From: Blautia sp. An81
GTDB taxonomy: Bacteria; Bacillota; Clostridia; Lachnospirales; Lachnospiraceae
NCBI RefSeq assembly: GCF_002161285.1
Contig: NZ_NFHH01000034.1
Span: 1-37,836, forward strand
Length of the DNA: 37,836 bases
Reading direction: 5' to 3'
Positions within the stretch are counted from its first letter, which is position 1; each line of letters starts with the position of its first letter. Position numbers and translations under genes: made by a program. Below the pieces are notes generated by a model. It searched no databases and was not told the origin of the DNA. It was given only the letters and a program-made list of their open reading frames with translations. This document shows positions 7,188 to 13,694 of this stretch, one piece after another.

Positions 7188-7289
7188 TGGTGTAGTAAAT
7201 TAACTCAGATTTCCTTGAATTTACAGGGAATTTTGGAGGTCCCCGATTCTGAAATTGGTGTAGAAATGGTGTAAAAATGGTGTAGTAAG
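7188..7289 (+). repeat. integrase arm-type binding repeats
   Basis: TGGTGTAGTAAAT occurs at 7188-7200. Three tandem copies follow at an 11-bp period: TGGTGTAGAAA (7256), TGGTGTAAAAA (7267) and TGGTGTAGTAA (7278). They lie just downstream of the integrase gene, where Tn916-like integrases bind with their N-terminal domain. The one-helical-turn spacing would place bound domains on one face of the DNA. Confidence 0.65.
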
Positions 7290-7313
7290 CCATTTTTTGA
7301 AAAAATCAAAAAA

Positions 7314-7364
7314 TTGGAGACCCTGAAAAGCCCGTAAAATCAAGCTTTTTCAGGTGTTCTCCAA
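7314..7364. terminator. long imperfect hairpin, terminator-like on the reverse strand
   Basis: TTGGAGA (7314-7320) pairs with TCTCCAA (7358-7364), and CCTGAAAAG (7322-7330) with the GCTTTTTCAGG segment at 7344-7354. On the reverse strand the stem is followed by AATTTTTTGATTTTTTC, a good T-tract; on the plus strand A residues follow. It could block transcription entering the element from the right, or be part of the att structure. Confidence 0.45.
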
Positions 7365-7374
7365 AAAAATATTG

Positions 7375-7389
7375 AAAAAATTAGCACTC
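7375..7389 (+). other. candidate attachment-site core, copy 1
   Basis: AAAAAATTAGCACTC is identical to 9547-9561, which is the left half of the CIRCE operator of hsp20. This copy lies directly beyond the arm repeats and hairpin at the integrase end, where an att core is expected. Half of it is poly-A, so chance similarity is possible. Confidence 0.35.
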
Positions 7390-8700
7390 ACCTCTTGCGA
7401 AGTTGTCGGTTTTGCTAAGGAAGATGTGTTCGAAAAAATGGATGCCATTGCCAATGCCGTATCAGATAGCTGCGAACCGGCAATTATCCCGGATATTTCT
7501 TTACAGACGATTAATGGTAAGACTGTTATTGTGGTAGAGATTTCTGAGGGCAGACAGCGCCCATATTATATCAAAGCGCTTGGCAGAGATGGAGGCGTAT
7601 ATGTTCGTGTTGCCGGAACTACTCGTCTTGCTGACGAGTATATGATAAAAGAATTACTGTTTGAGGGCAGCAACCGCTACTACGATCAGGCTTTGTGTAC
7701 CGGGTTGAGTATCACGGATGAAGACATTGATGCTCTTTGCAAAGCTATGAAAGAACAGGCCGTCAAGAATGCCCACAATGAGGAACAGAAAGCATCTATC
7801 AAAGATGTTGGCAGACAACAGCTTCGTTCCTGGGGGGTTTTGATTGAACGTGATGGAAAAGATTATCCGTCCAATGCCTTTGCTATTTTGACAGGCAACG
7901 CAGGACTTCATGTTGCAACGCAATGTGGCGTGTTCAAAGGCACAACAAAAGCGGTATTTGTTGATCGACGGGAATATACCGGTCTGCTTTGGGAACAGAT
8001 AGATGAAGCATTTCAGTTTGTTCTGCGAAATATTCACCTGGGTGCTACTATTGTGGGGATTTATCGCCAGGACGTTTATGAAATCCCACCGGATGCCATT
8101 CGTGAGTTAATTATCAATGCCATGGTGCATCGTAGTTATTTGGATCATGGTACGATACAGGTTGCGGTGTATGATAACCGCTTGGAAATCACCTCCCCAG
8201 GAAAGCTGCCAATGGGACAAACTATGGAGCGTATGAAAGAGGGCTATTCCAAAATCAGAAATGAAGCTCTTGCTCATGCCTTTGCGTATATGAATCTAAT
8301 TGAGCATTGGGGAAGCGGCATTCCGAGAATTATTGATAAAGTCAAAGCTGCCGGACTGCGGGAACCAGAGTTTATTGGTGGCGAGGTTGATTTGCGTATC
8401 AATATCTATCGAGGTCAGATTGACGGCACTGTTGACCTCAATGCTTCCAATACTGCCGTTAAACCGCCGGGAAACCGCCGGGAAACCGCCGATAAAGTGC
8501 CGGCAAATGAACAGGAACAGCAAATTTATAAATATGTATCGGAAAATGCCGGCATTACAACAGCACAGGCAATGAAACTTCTTGGTATCAAACAGCGTAG
8601 AACCAGAGAAATACTGGTTAAAATGGTTGAAAAAGGATGGCTGAGAAAAGAAGGTGCTTCAAGAAGCACAATTTATGTAAAAAATACAGAAGGGAGATAA
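7390..8700 (+). pseudogene. AlbA_2 / HATPase_c_4 ATP-binding protein, 5'-truncated
   Basis: The readable part starts with the tail of an AlbA_2 (Schlafen-like) domain (EVVGFAKEDVFEKMDAI, then RPYYIKALGRDGGVYVRVAGTT). A GHKL-type HATPase_c_4 domain follows (RELIINAMVHRSYLDHG, DNRLEITSPGKLP, EHWGSGIPRI), then a C-terminal winged helix (TTAQAMKLLGIKQRRTREIL). About the first 50 residues normal for this family are missing. The frame stays open upstream to GTG 7354, but those codons come from the element end and have no ribosome binding site. Six bp after its stop begins a pglZ-like gene. Such ATP-binding proteins are found inside BREX clusters before pglZ, so I read it as a BREX remnant cut by integration or deletion. 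Confidence 0.75.
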
Positions 8701-8706
8701 TGCAGC

Positions 8707-8853
8707 ATGGATACAGACAAAGTAATACAAGACTTGAACCGCAGATTTGCTGCACCTCTGCCGGAGGTTTACCACCGTCGGATCATCTTCTGGTACGATG
8801 AAGATAAGGAATTTGAGGATAAGCTGGACGAAGTGGTTTTAGAGAATGCAATG
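8707..8853 (+). pseudogene. pglZ: BREX phosphatase PglZ, N-terminal fragment
   Basis: The first ~49 codons (MDTDKVIQDLNRRFAAPLP, then HRRIIFWYDEDKEFEDKLDE) match the conserved start of type A PglZ, the alkaline-phosphatase-like protein of BREX phage defence. PglZ is normally over 800 residues. After VVLENA the sequence becomes unrelated and the frame stops at 8901. The start codon lies 6 bp after the AlbA_2 gene. From 8854 to 9038 I see no gene, only a short A/T-rich stretch with small inverted repeats that leads into the IS30-like fragment. The fragment cannot be functional. Confidence 0.75.
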
Positions 8854-9038
8854 GATAGGAATTGTACTCAATTCTGTAAGTATAAAACTTTAATGCATTG
8901 AGTTGGACTGTAGGTATTAGTACGTCTAAGTAAAGGCGTACCTGTTTCAATGGACAGCATAAAAAAATCTGTAATATGCGGGGCTGTAATATTGGTGATG
9001 TCATGGAATTGGCTAAACATTGTTTCGCTAATTGATAA

Positions 9039-9410
9039 TTACATGGAAAGGATGGATGGGAGTAATTTTGAGGGAAAATCCAGATTTACTATCGGGAAAT
9101 AGCGGAGAACGATAGAACAGATACGCAGTTTAGAACAGCTGTTGCAAACGTAAAGAGGCTTTAAGAGCTGTGGACAGATCAAGGGAGAAAAGTCCAGACA
9201 GTAAAAGGAACAGCGTCTGCGGCTGTTCTCGTCCCGATAGTGTGGAACAAGGAAACGATGCCATCGGATTTCTTTAGAGATGGTAGAGGAGTCTTTGGAA
9301 AGAGCCCTGGCCATTTGAGAAAAAGAGAAGCCTTTTTCGATCATGATTTCAATCTCTGCACGATCAGAAAGAGCAAGATGCTTAAAGTTACCAATATGAT
9401 GAGTTGCCAT
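9039..9410 (-). pseudogene. IS30-family transposase, N-terminal fragment
   Basis: From the ATG at 9410 (ribosome binding site TGGAGGTC) the protein reads as an IS30-type N-terminus: LALSDRAEIEIMIEKGFSFSQMARAL, then SKDSSTISKEIRWHR, the HTH_38 domain that binds the IS ends. A Cys-containing stretch follows (YVCNSCSKLRIC), as in this subgroup. After about residue 105 similarity is lost and a stop follows, so the DDE catalytic domain is missing. Clear terminal inverted repeats were not found. The fragment lies between the pglZ break and the hsp20 promoter and probably took part in the loss of the BREX genes. Confidence 0.7.
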
Positions 9411-9546
9411 GATGACCTCCAATCCGCTCCGGGGAGTACAGGATAACACGATTGCAAAGGTAAAATCCACCCCTGATTTATAGAGAAGCAAAAAAGGAGA
9501 AAAATCAGAAATAACTTTTTCATTTAACGGCCTTGCAAAAAATTCA

Positions 9547-9561
9547 AAAAAATTAGCACTC
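9547..9561 (+). other. candidate attachment-site core, copy 2 (within CIRCE)
   Basis: Same AAAAAATTAGCACTC as at 7375-7389. Its right part is the left half-site of the hsp20 CIRCE operator. It marks the sharp boundary between decayed accessory DNA (left) and core chromosome (right). Confidence 0.35.
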
Positions 9562-9595
9562 GGGGCTTGACAGTGCTGATAATACGTGCTATATT
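9553..9595 (+). promoter_or_regulatory. CIRCE operator and sigma-A promoter of hsp20
   Basis: TTAGCACTC (9553-9561), 9-bp spacer, CAGTGCTGA (9571-9579). This fits the CIRCE consensus TTAGCACTC-N9-GAGTGCTAA with two changes in the right arm. The -35 box TTGACA (9567-9572) lies inside it, then a 17-bp spacer and TATATT (9590-9595). HrcA bound to CIRCE would block RNA polymerase, so hsp20 should be induced by heat or protein damage. A further GTGCTAA half-site lies near 9670 in the ~115-nt leader. Confidence 0.8.
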
Positions 9596-9715
9596 ACATA
9601 TAGAACAAAGGAACAGAGATAAAAAGTAAGGTTCCCAAGTTCCGAAAACAACACTTCGGTTTTCCCAAAGTGCTAAAATAAATTTTTATATGTCTATTGA
9701 AAGGAGATATGACTT

Positions 9716-10162
9716 ATGATGATGCCTAGTATTTTTGGAGAAAATTTATTTGATGATTTTATGGATTTCCCGTTTGAGAGAGAATTCTTTGGAAGAAGAC
9801 CTCTGTATGGAAACAGTGAGAAGAATATTATGAAGACAGACGTAAAAGAAACAGACAATGCTTATGAGCTGGATATTGATCTGCCGGGCTTTAAGAAAGA
9901 TGAAGTTACTGCAAAACTGGAGAATGGCTATCTGACCATCAGCGCTACTAAAGGCATGAACAAGGATGAGCAGAACAAAGAAGGCAAATACATCCGTAGA
10001 GAGCGCTATGCAGGAGCTATGAGCAGAAGCTTCTATATAGGTGAAAATGTTCAGCAGGAGGACATTCATGCGAAGTTTGAAGATGGTATCTTGAAACTCA
10101 CCGTTCCAAAAGAAGATCCTAAGAAAGTAGAAGAAAAGAAATATATCTCCATTGAGGGATAA
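9716..10162 (+). CDS. hsp20: small heat-shock protein, Hsp20 family
   Basis: 148 residues. The N-terminal arm is MMMPSIFGENLFDDFMDFP. The alpha-crystallin domain runs from about residue 40 to 135 (MKTDVKETDNAYELDIDLPG, YLTISATKG, then the hallmark GILKLTVPK). A short basic tail contains the I-x-I-like element ISI. It is an ATP-independent holdase that binds unfolding proteins in the cytoplasm. The ATG at 9716 follows AAGGAG with 9-nt spacing. It is monocistronic, with its own CIRCE-controlled promoter and a terminator downstream. Confidence 0.92.
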   Translation: MMMPSIFGENLFDDFMDFPFEREFFGRRPLYGNSEKNIMKTDVKETDNAYELDIDLPGFKKDEVTAKLENGYLTISATKGMNKDEQNKEGKYIRRERYAGAMSRSFYIGENVQQEDIHAKFEDGILKLTVPKEDPKKVEEKKYISIEG

Positions 10163-10195
10163 AATAACAGTGCCGCAGCCTTGGCTGCCTGAGAA

Positions 10196-10246
10196 AAGGC
10201 CTGGAAACAGTCAACAGAAAGACTTGTTTCCGGGCCTTAATTTTAT
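10196..10246 (+). terminator. intrinsic terminator of hsp20
   Basis: AAGGCC-n-GGAAACA, a long loop, TGTTTCC-n-GGCCTT (ending 10238), then AATTTTA. Confidence 0.75.
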
Positions 10247-10320
10247 GTGCTGTTATATTGCAAAAGACACGCTAATTATTGCTTCTGACAGGCTGTAGCA
10301 GACAGGGGATTAAAAAGGGG

Positions 10321-10370
10321 TTGACAAATATTCTTTTATAGTATATTATTCCTATAAGATTACTAGGAAA
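10321..10370 (+). promoter_or_regulatory. cysK promoter with Rrf2-type operator
   Basis: TTGACA (10321-10326), 17-bp spacer, TATTAT (10344-10349). Overlapping the -10 box and start is an inverted repeat, ATTCCTA (10348-10354), 9-bp spacer, TAGGAAA (10364-10370). A dyad of this shape at this position fits an operator for the Rrf2-family repressor encoded after cysK. The assignment to that protein is inference from synteny. Confidence 0.6.
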
Positions 10371-10483
10371 TAAAAATTCCGCTGCAGACAGCGGGACATT
10401 CACCCTCTCAGCAGTTGCCAAAAGTGCGGGCAGACATGGCCCTTGGTTTACTGTCTGAGGAAATAAAAGAAAGGCGGTATTTT

Positions 10484-11419
10484 ATGGCTGAAAAAATTTA
10501 TGCAAGCGTACAGGAATTAATAGGAAGAACTCCTCTTATGGAAATAGGGAATATTGAAAGAGAAGAAGGACTGGAGGCCAGAGTTCTGGTTAAGCTGGAA
10601 TACCTGAATCCAGCGGGAAGCGTAAAAGACAGAATTGCAAAAAACATGATCGAGGATGCAGAGGAGAAAGGCCTTTTAAAACCTGGTGCAACGATCATCG
10701 AGCCTACTTCAGGAAATACAGGAATAGGTCTGGCAGCGATTGCAGCATCTAAAGGCTACCGTTTGATCCTGACCATGCCGGAGACTATGAGTGTGGAAAG
10801 AAGGAACATTCTGAAGGCTTACGGGGCGGAGATCGTTCTTACAGAAGGAGCCAGAGGAATGACCGGAGCCATTGAAAAAGCAGAGGAACTGGCAAAGGAG
10901 ATTCCGGGAAGCTTTCTTACCCGTCAGTTTGAAAATCCGGCAAATCCAGCTATGCACAGGAAGACTACAGGTCCGGAAATCTGGGAGGATACAGATGGAA
11001 AGGTGGATATTTTGGTGGCAGGAGTAGGAACCGGCGGTACAATTACAGGAACCGGCGAATATCTGAAATCAAAAAATCCTCAGGTGAAGGTTGTAGCTGT
11101 AGAGCCATCGGATTCTCCGGTACTTTCTAAAGGAACAGCGGGTCCTCATAAAATCCAGGGTATTGGCGCCGGGTTTGTGCCAAAGGCTCTGAATACTCAG
11201 ATTTATGATGAGATTCTGGCTCTTGGAAGTGAAGAGTCCTTTGCCGCAGCAAAACTTCTGGCTCATAAAGAAGGAATTCTGGTGGGGATTTCTTCAGGTG
11301 CTGCCCTGCATGGTGCCATTGAACTGGCAAAGAGACCGGAAAATAAAGGAAAAACCATTGTAGTTATTCTGCCGGACAGCGGAGACCGGTATTATTCTAC
11401 GCCACTTTTCGAGGGATAA
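10484..11419 (+). CDS. cysK: cysteine synthase (O-acetylserine sulfhydrylase)
   Basis: 311 residues, the usual CysK length. It is a fold-type II PLP enzyme making cysteine from O-acetylserine and sulfide. The PLP lysine is K48 in NPAGSVKDR. The substrate loop is [11 protein letters not shown], the PLP-phosphate loop [10 protein letters not shown], and the C-terminal [10 protein letters not shown] motif is typical. I chose ATG 10484, preceded by AAAGGCGG, over an in-frame upstream start at 10415 that has no ribosome binding site and adds unconserved residues. It is followed after 1 bp by an Rrf2 regulator, forming a two-gene operon under the promoter at 10321. Confidence 0.93.
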   Translation: MAEKIYASVQELIGRTPLMEIGNIEREEGLEARVLVKLEYLNPAGSVKDRIAKNMIEDAEEKGLLKPGATIIEPTSGNTGIGLAAIAASKGYRLILTMPETMSVERRNILKAYGAEIVLTEGARGMTGAIEKAEELAKEIPGSFLTRQFENPANPAMHRKTTGPEIWEDTDGKVDILVAGVGTGGTITGTGEYLKSKNPQVKVVAVEPSDSPVLSKGTAGPHKIQGIGAGFVPKALNTQIYDEILALGSEESFAAAKLLAHKEGILVGISSGAALHGAIELAKRPENKGKTIVVILPDSGDRYYSTPLFEG

Positions 11420-11420
11420 G

Positions 11421-11855
11421 ATGAAGATTTCAACAAAAGGAAGATATGCGTTAAGACTGATGCTGGATATTGCTGCCCATGACAGCGGAGAACCGGTAAG
11501 GATTAAAGAAATCGCATCCAGGCAGGAAATTTCCGCCAAATATCTGGAACAGATTGTAGCTATTTTGTCTAAAGCCGGCTATGTAAAAAGCATACGAGGA
11601 CCTCAGGGCGGCTATCGTCTGACCAGAAAGCCTGAAGAATACTCTCTGGGAGACATTCTCAGGCTTACAGAGGGCAGCCTGGCACCGGTAGAATGTCTGG
11701 AAGGAGAAACCAATCAATGCCCCCGGGCCGGGGACTGCATTACCCTTCTCTTTTGGAAAAAGCTAGACAAGGCAATCAGAGAAGTCACAGAAGGCTATAC
11801 CCTGGAAGACCTTCTGACCTGGCAGAACCAGGCCGGCAATAATTACATCATCTAA
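11421..11855 (+). CDS. Rrf2-family transcriptional regulator (IscR/CymR-like)
   Basis: 144 residues. The winged HTH is at the N-terminus (MKISTKGRYALRLMLDIA, then ISAKYLEQIVAILSKAGYV and RGPQGGYRL). Three cysteines, C92, C100 and C106 (spacing C-X7-C-X5-C), lie where IscR-type proteins bind an Fe-S cluster; classic CymR lacks this set. Translational coupling to cysK suggests control of cysteine synthesis, probably at the dyad at 10348-10370. It could sense Fe-S status or, through a CysK complex as in Bacillus CymR, cysteine supply; the sequence does not decide between these. Confidence 0.85.
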   Translation: MKISTKGRYALRLMLDIAAHDSGEPVRIKEIASRQEISAKYLEQIVAILSKAGYVKSIRGPQGGYRLTRKPEEYSLGDILRLTEGSLAPVECLEGETNQCPRAGDCITLLFWKKLDKAIREVTEGYTLEDLLTWQNQAGNNYII

Positions 11856-11910
11856 ATATTAAGGGGATTTTGGGAGTCAGAAGGACGGAAAAATCTATCA
11901 AAACATGAAA

Positions 11911-11957
11911 AAGAAGCAGACATATAGGAGGAAAGCCTGTATGATCTGCTTCTTTTG
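11911..11957 (+). terminator. intrinsic terminator after cysK-rrf2
   Basis: Long stem AAGAAGCAGA (11911-11920) plus CATATAGG, loop AGGAAAG, CCTGTATG, then TCTGCTTCTT followed by TT; 18 paired positions. Confidence 0.8.
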
Positions 11958-12235
11958 GTGTGATACATCCGGCAGATGGCTGCCGCGCTTGTGCGAGCAA
12001 ACATTTGCCGGGTAACGGACAGTGGGGACCCCGCCGATACGCCTGAATATCTTCGGGGCCCCGCCACCGGACCGGACATGAGTTCCCGGCCCTTGTGACA
12101 TCCCCGGGATATGCATGAAAACATATCTGTTCCGGAGATGCCTGGCTAAGGCTGGACAGCGGACTGTCCAGCTTGTGCGGCAGTCGCCAAAAGGACATGC
12201 AAGCATGTCCCCTTGGCTCGTTGCACGCAAAAATA
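11956..12235. repeat. structured intergenic repeat, copy A
   Basis: The 430-bp gap between rrf2 and purF holds no gene. Directly after the terminator T-tract begins TGTGATACATCCGGCA, followed by CTTGTGCGAGCA and TTTGCCGGGTAACGGACAG. These match 16440-16560 in the same order (TGCGATACGCCCCGGCA, CTTGCACGAGCA, TTTGCCGGGCAACGGACAG). Further palindromes follow, including CTGGACAG/CTGTCCAG near 12152-12172 and GGACATGC/GCATGTCC near 12193-12211. This is a repetitive structured family, probably REP-like. Confidence 0.6.
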
Positions 12236-12287
12236 AAGAAAAATGTGATATATGTAATCGGAAAATGACGGGGTATCATTTCCCTGA

Positions 12288-13679
12288 TTACCGGATCTTC
12301 ATGGGATACTGATTATCAAAGCAGGCCTTACAGATAGGAAGGTCTCCTACCATGGACTGAAGGTCTTCGATTTTCATGTATCCCAGAGAATCTGCCCCGA
12401 TCATGGAACAGATTTCTTCTGTGGAATGGGAAGAGGCGATCAATTGCTTGTTGGATGGTATATCCGTGCCAAAATAGCAGGGATATAAAAAGGGGGGTGA
12501 ACTGATCCGTACATGGACGCTTACGGCCCCTGCCTTTTTCAGCATATGAATCAGATTGGCGATGGTGGTGCCCCGGACGATAGAGTCGTCCACTAATACG
12601 ATACGCTTTCCTTTTACCACAGACTCCAAAACATTGAGCTTAAGGCGGACGCTGTTTTCCCGCTCTTTCTGAGTAGGTTTGATAAAGGTCCTGCCTACAT
12701 AGCTGTTTTTATAGAAAGCAAGGCCGAAGGGGATCCCGGAAGCCTCTGAGAAGCCTTTTGCTGCGGGAATACCGGAGTCCGGAACCCCGCAGACCAGATC
12801 TGCTTCCACCGGATAGGATTTTGCCAGAGCGGCTCCTGCCCGGATTCGGGCGTCATAGATATTAATATTATCCATGGTGCTGTCCAGCCTTGCAAAATAA
12901 ATATATTCAAAGATACAGTGAGCTTTCTTTTCCTGACAGAGCGTATAGTCAGAAGAAATCCCCTGTTCTGTAATAGTGATAATCTCGCCGGGGCGGATAT
13001 CCCGGATAAATTCAGCGCCAACGCTTTGGAGGGCGCAGCTTTCCGATGCCAGGATATAGGCGTTGTCCCTCTTTCCAAGACACAAAGGTTTCAGACCAAG
13101 GGGATCCCGGACGCCGATGAGCTTTCTGGGGCTGGCGATGACCAGACCGTAAGCTCCCCGGATCATACCGGCTGTTTTCAGGATAGCCTCTTCTACAGTC
13201 TTAGAGGTTATACGTTCTCTTGCGATACAGTAGGCGATTACCTCTGAATCAGTAGTGGTATGAAAGAGGGCGCCGTTTTTCTCCAGATGATCCCGCAGTT
13301 CCTGGGCGTTGACCAGGTTTCCGTTGTGGGCCAGAGCCAGAGTTCCCTTTACATAGTTCAGCACCAGAGGCTGGGCGTTGGCCAGAGTGGTGGCTCCTGT
13401 GGTGGAGTACCGCACATGTCCGATTCCCAGATTGCCATGGAGGCTGTGGAGATTTTCTTCTTTAAATACCTCGCTGACCAGTCCCATGCCTTTGTGGGAA
13501 TCAATATTTCCCTTAGGTCCTTTGGTGTCGCTTACGGCAATGCCGCAGGACTCCTGCCCTCTGTGCTGGAGAGCAGAGAGTCCGTAGTAGATGGAAGGCG
13601 CTACGTCGTTTCCGGAAAAATCATAGATACCGAAAACGCCGCAGGCTTCTTTTATTTCATATTGTGCATCCAGTTCCAT
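12288..13679 (-). CDS. purF: amidophosphoribosyltransferase
   Basis: 463 residues. It catalyses the first step of purine synthesis, PRPP plus glutamine to phosphoribosylamine. A 12-residue propeptide precedes the catalytic Cys13 (EACGVFGIY), the N-terminal nucleophile of class II glutaminases. The PRPP loop is VLVDDSIVRGTT. Cysteines in YPCYFG and PICKACF near the C-terminus match the [4Fe-4S] ligands of the Bacillus-type enzyme. It starts 15 bp after the glnN stop, so it is probably transcribed from the glnN promoter, tying purine entry to glutamine supply. It is separated here from other pur genes. Confidence 0.94.
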   Translation of the reverse strand: MELDAQYEIKEACGVFGIYDFSGNDVAPSIYYGLSALQHRGQESCGIAVSDTKGPKGNIDSHKGMGLVSEVFKEENLHSLHGNLGIGHVRYSTTGATTLANAQPLVLNYVKGTLALAHNGNLVNAQELRDHLEKNGALFHTTTDSEVIAYCIARERITSKTVEEAILKTAGMIRGAYGLVIASPRKLIGVRDPLGLKPLCLGKRDNAYILASESCALQSVGAEFIRDIRPGEIITITEQGISSDYTLCQEKKAHCIFEYIYFARLDSTMDNINIYDARIRAGAALAKSYPVEADLVCGVPDSGIPAAKGFSEASGIPFGLAFYKNSYVGRTFIKPTQKERENSVRLKLNVLESVVKGKRIVLVDDSIVRGTTIANLIHMLKKAGAVSVHVRISSPPFLYPCYFGTDIPSNKQLIASSHSTEEICSMIGADSLGYMKIEDLQSMVGDLPICKACFDNQYPMKIR

Positions 13680-13694
13680 TTGGAGTAGGCTCCT

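Noticed and set aside
8300-8575. 91-codon plus-strand ORF inside the AlbA_2/HATPase remnant
   Set aside because: It is in another frame of a region whose main frame shows clear HATPase motifs.
9602-9715. RNA thermometer in the hsp20 leader
   Set aside because: Some pairing (GAAAAC/GTTTTC) exists, but nothing clearly masks AAGGAG with a ROSE or UUUU pattern; CIRCE already explains heat control.
11848-12312. Several ORFs in the rrf2-purF gap
   Set aside because: All overlap the terminator and the structured repeat shared with 16440-16591; the repeat explains the open frames.
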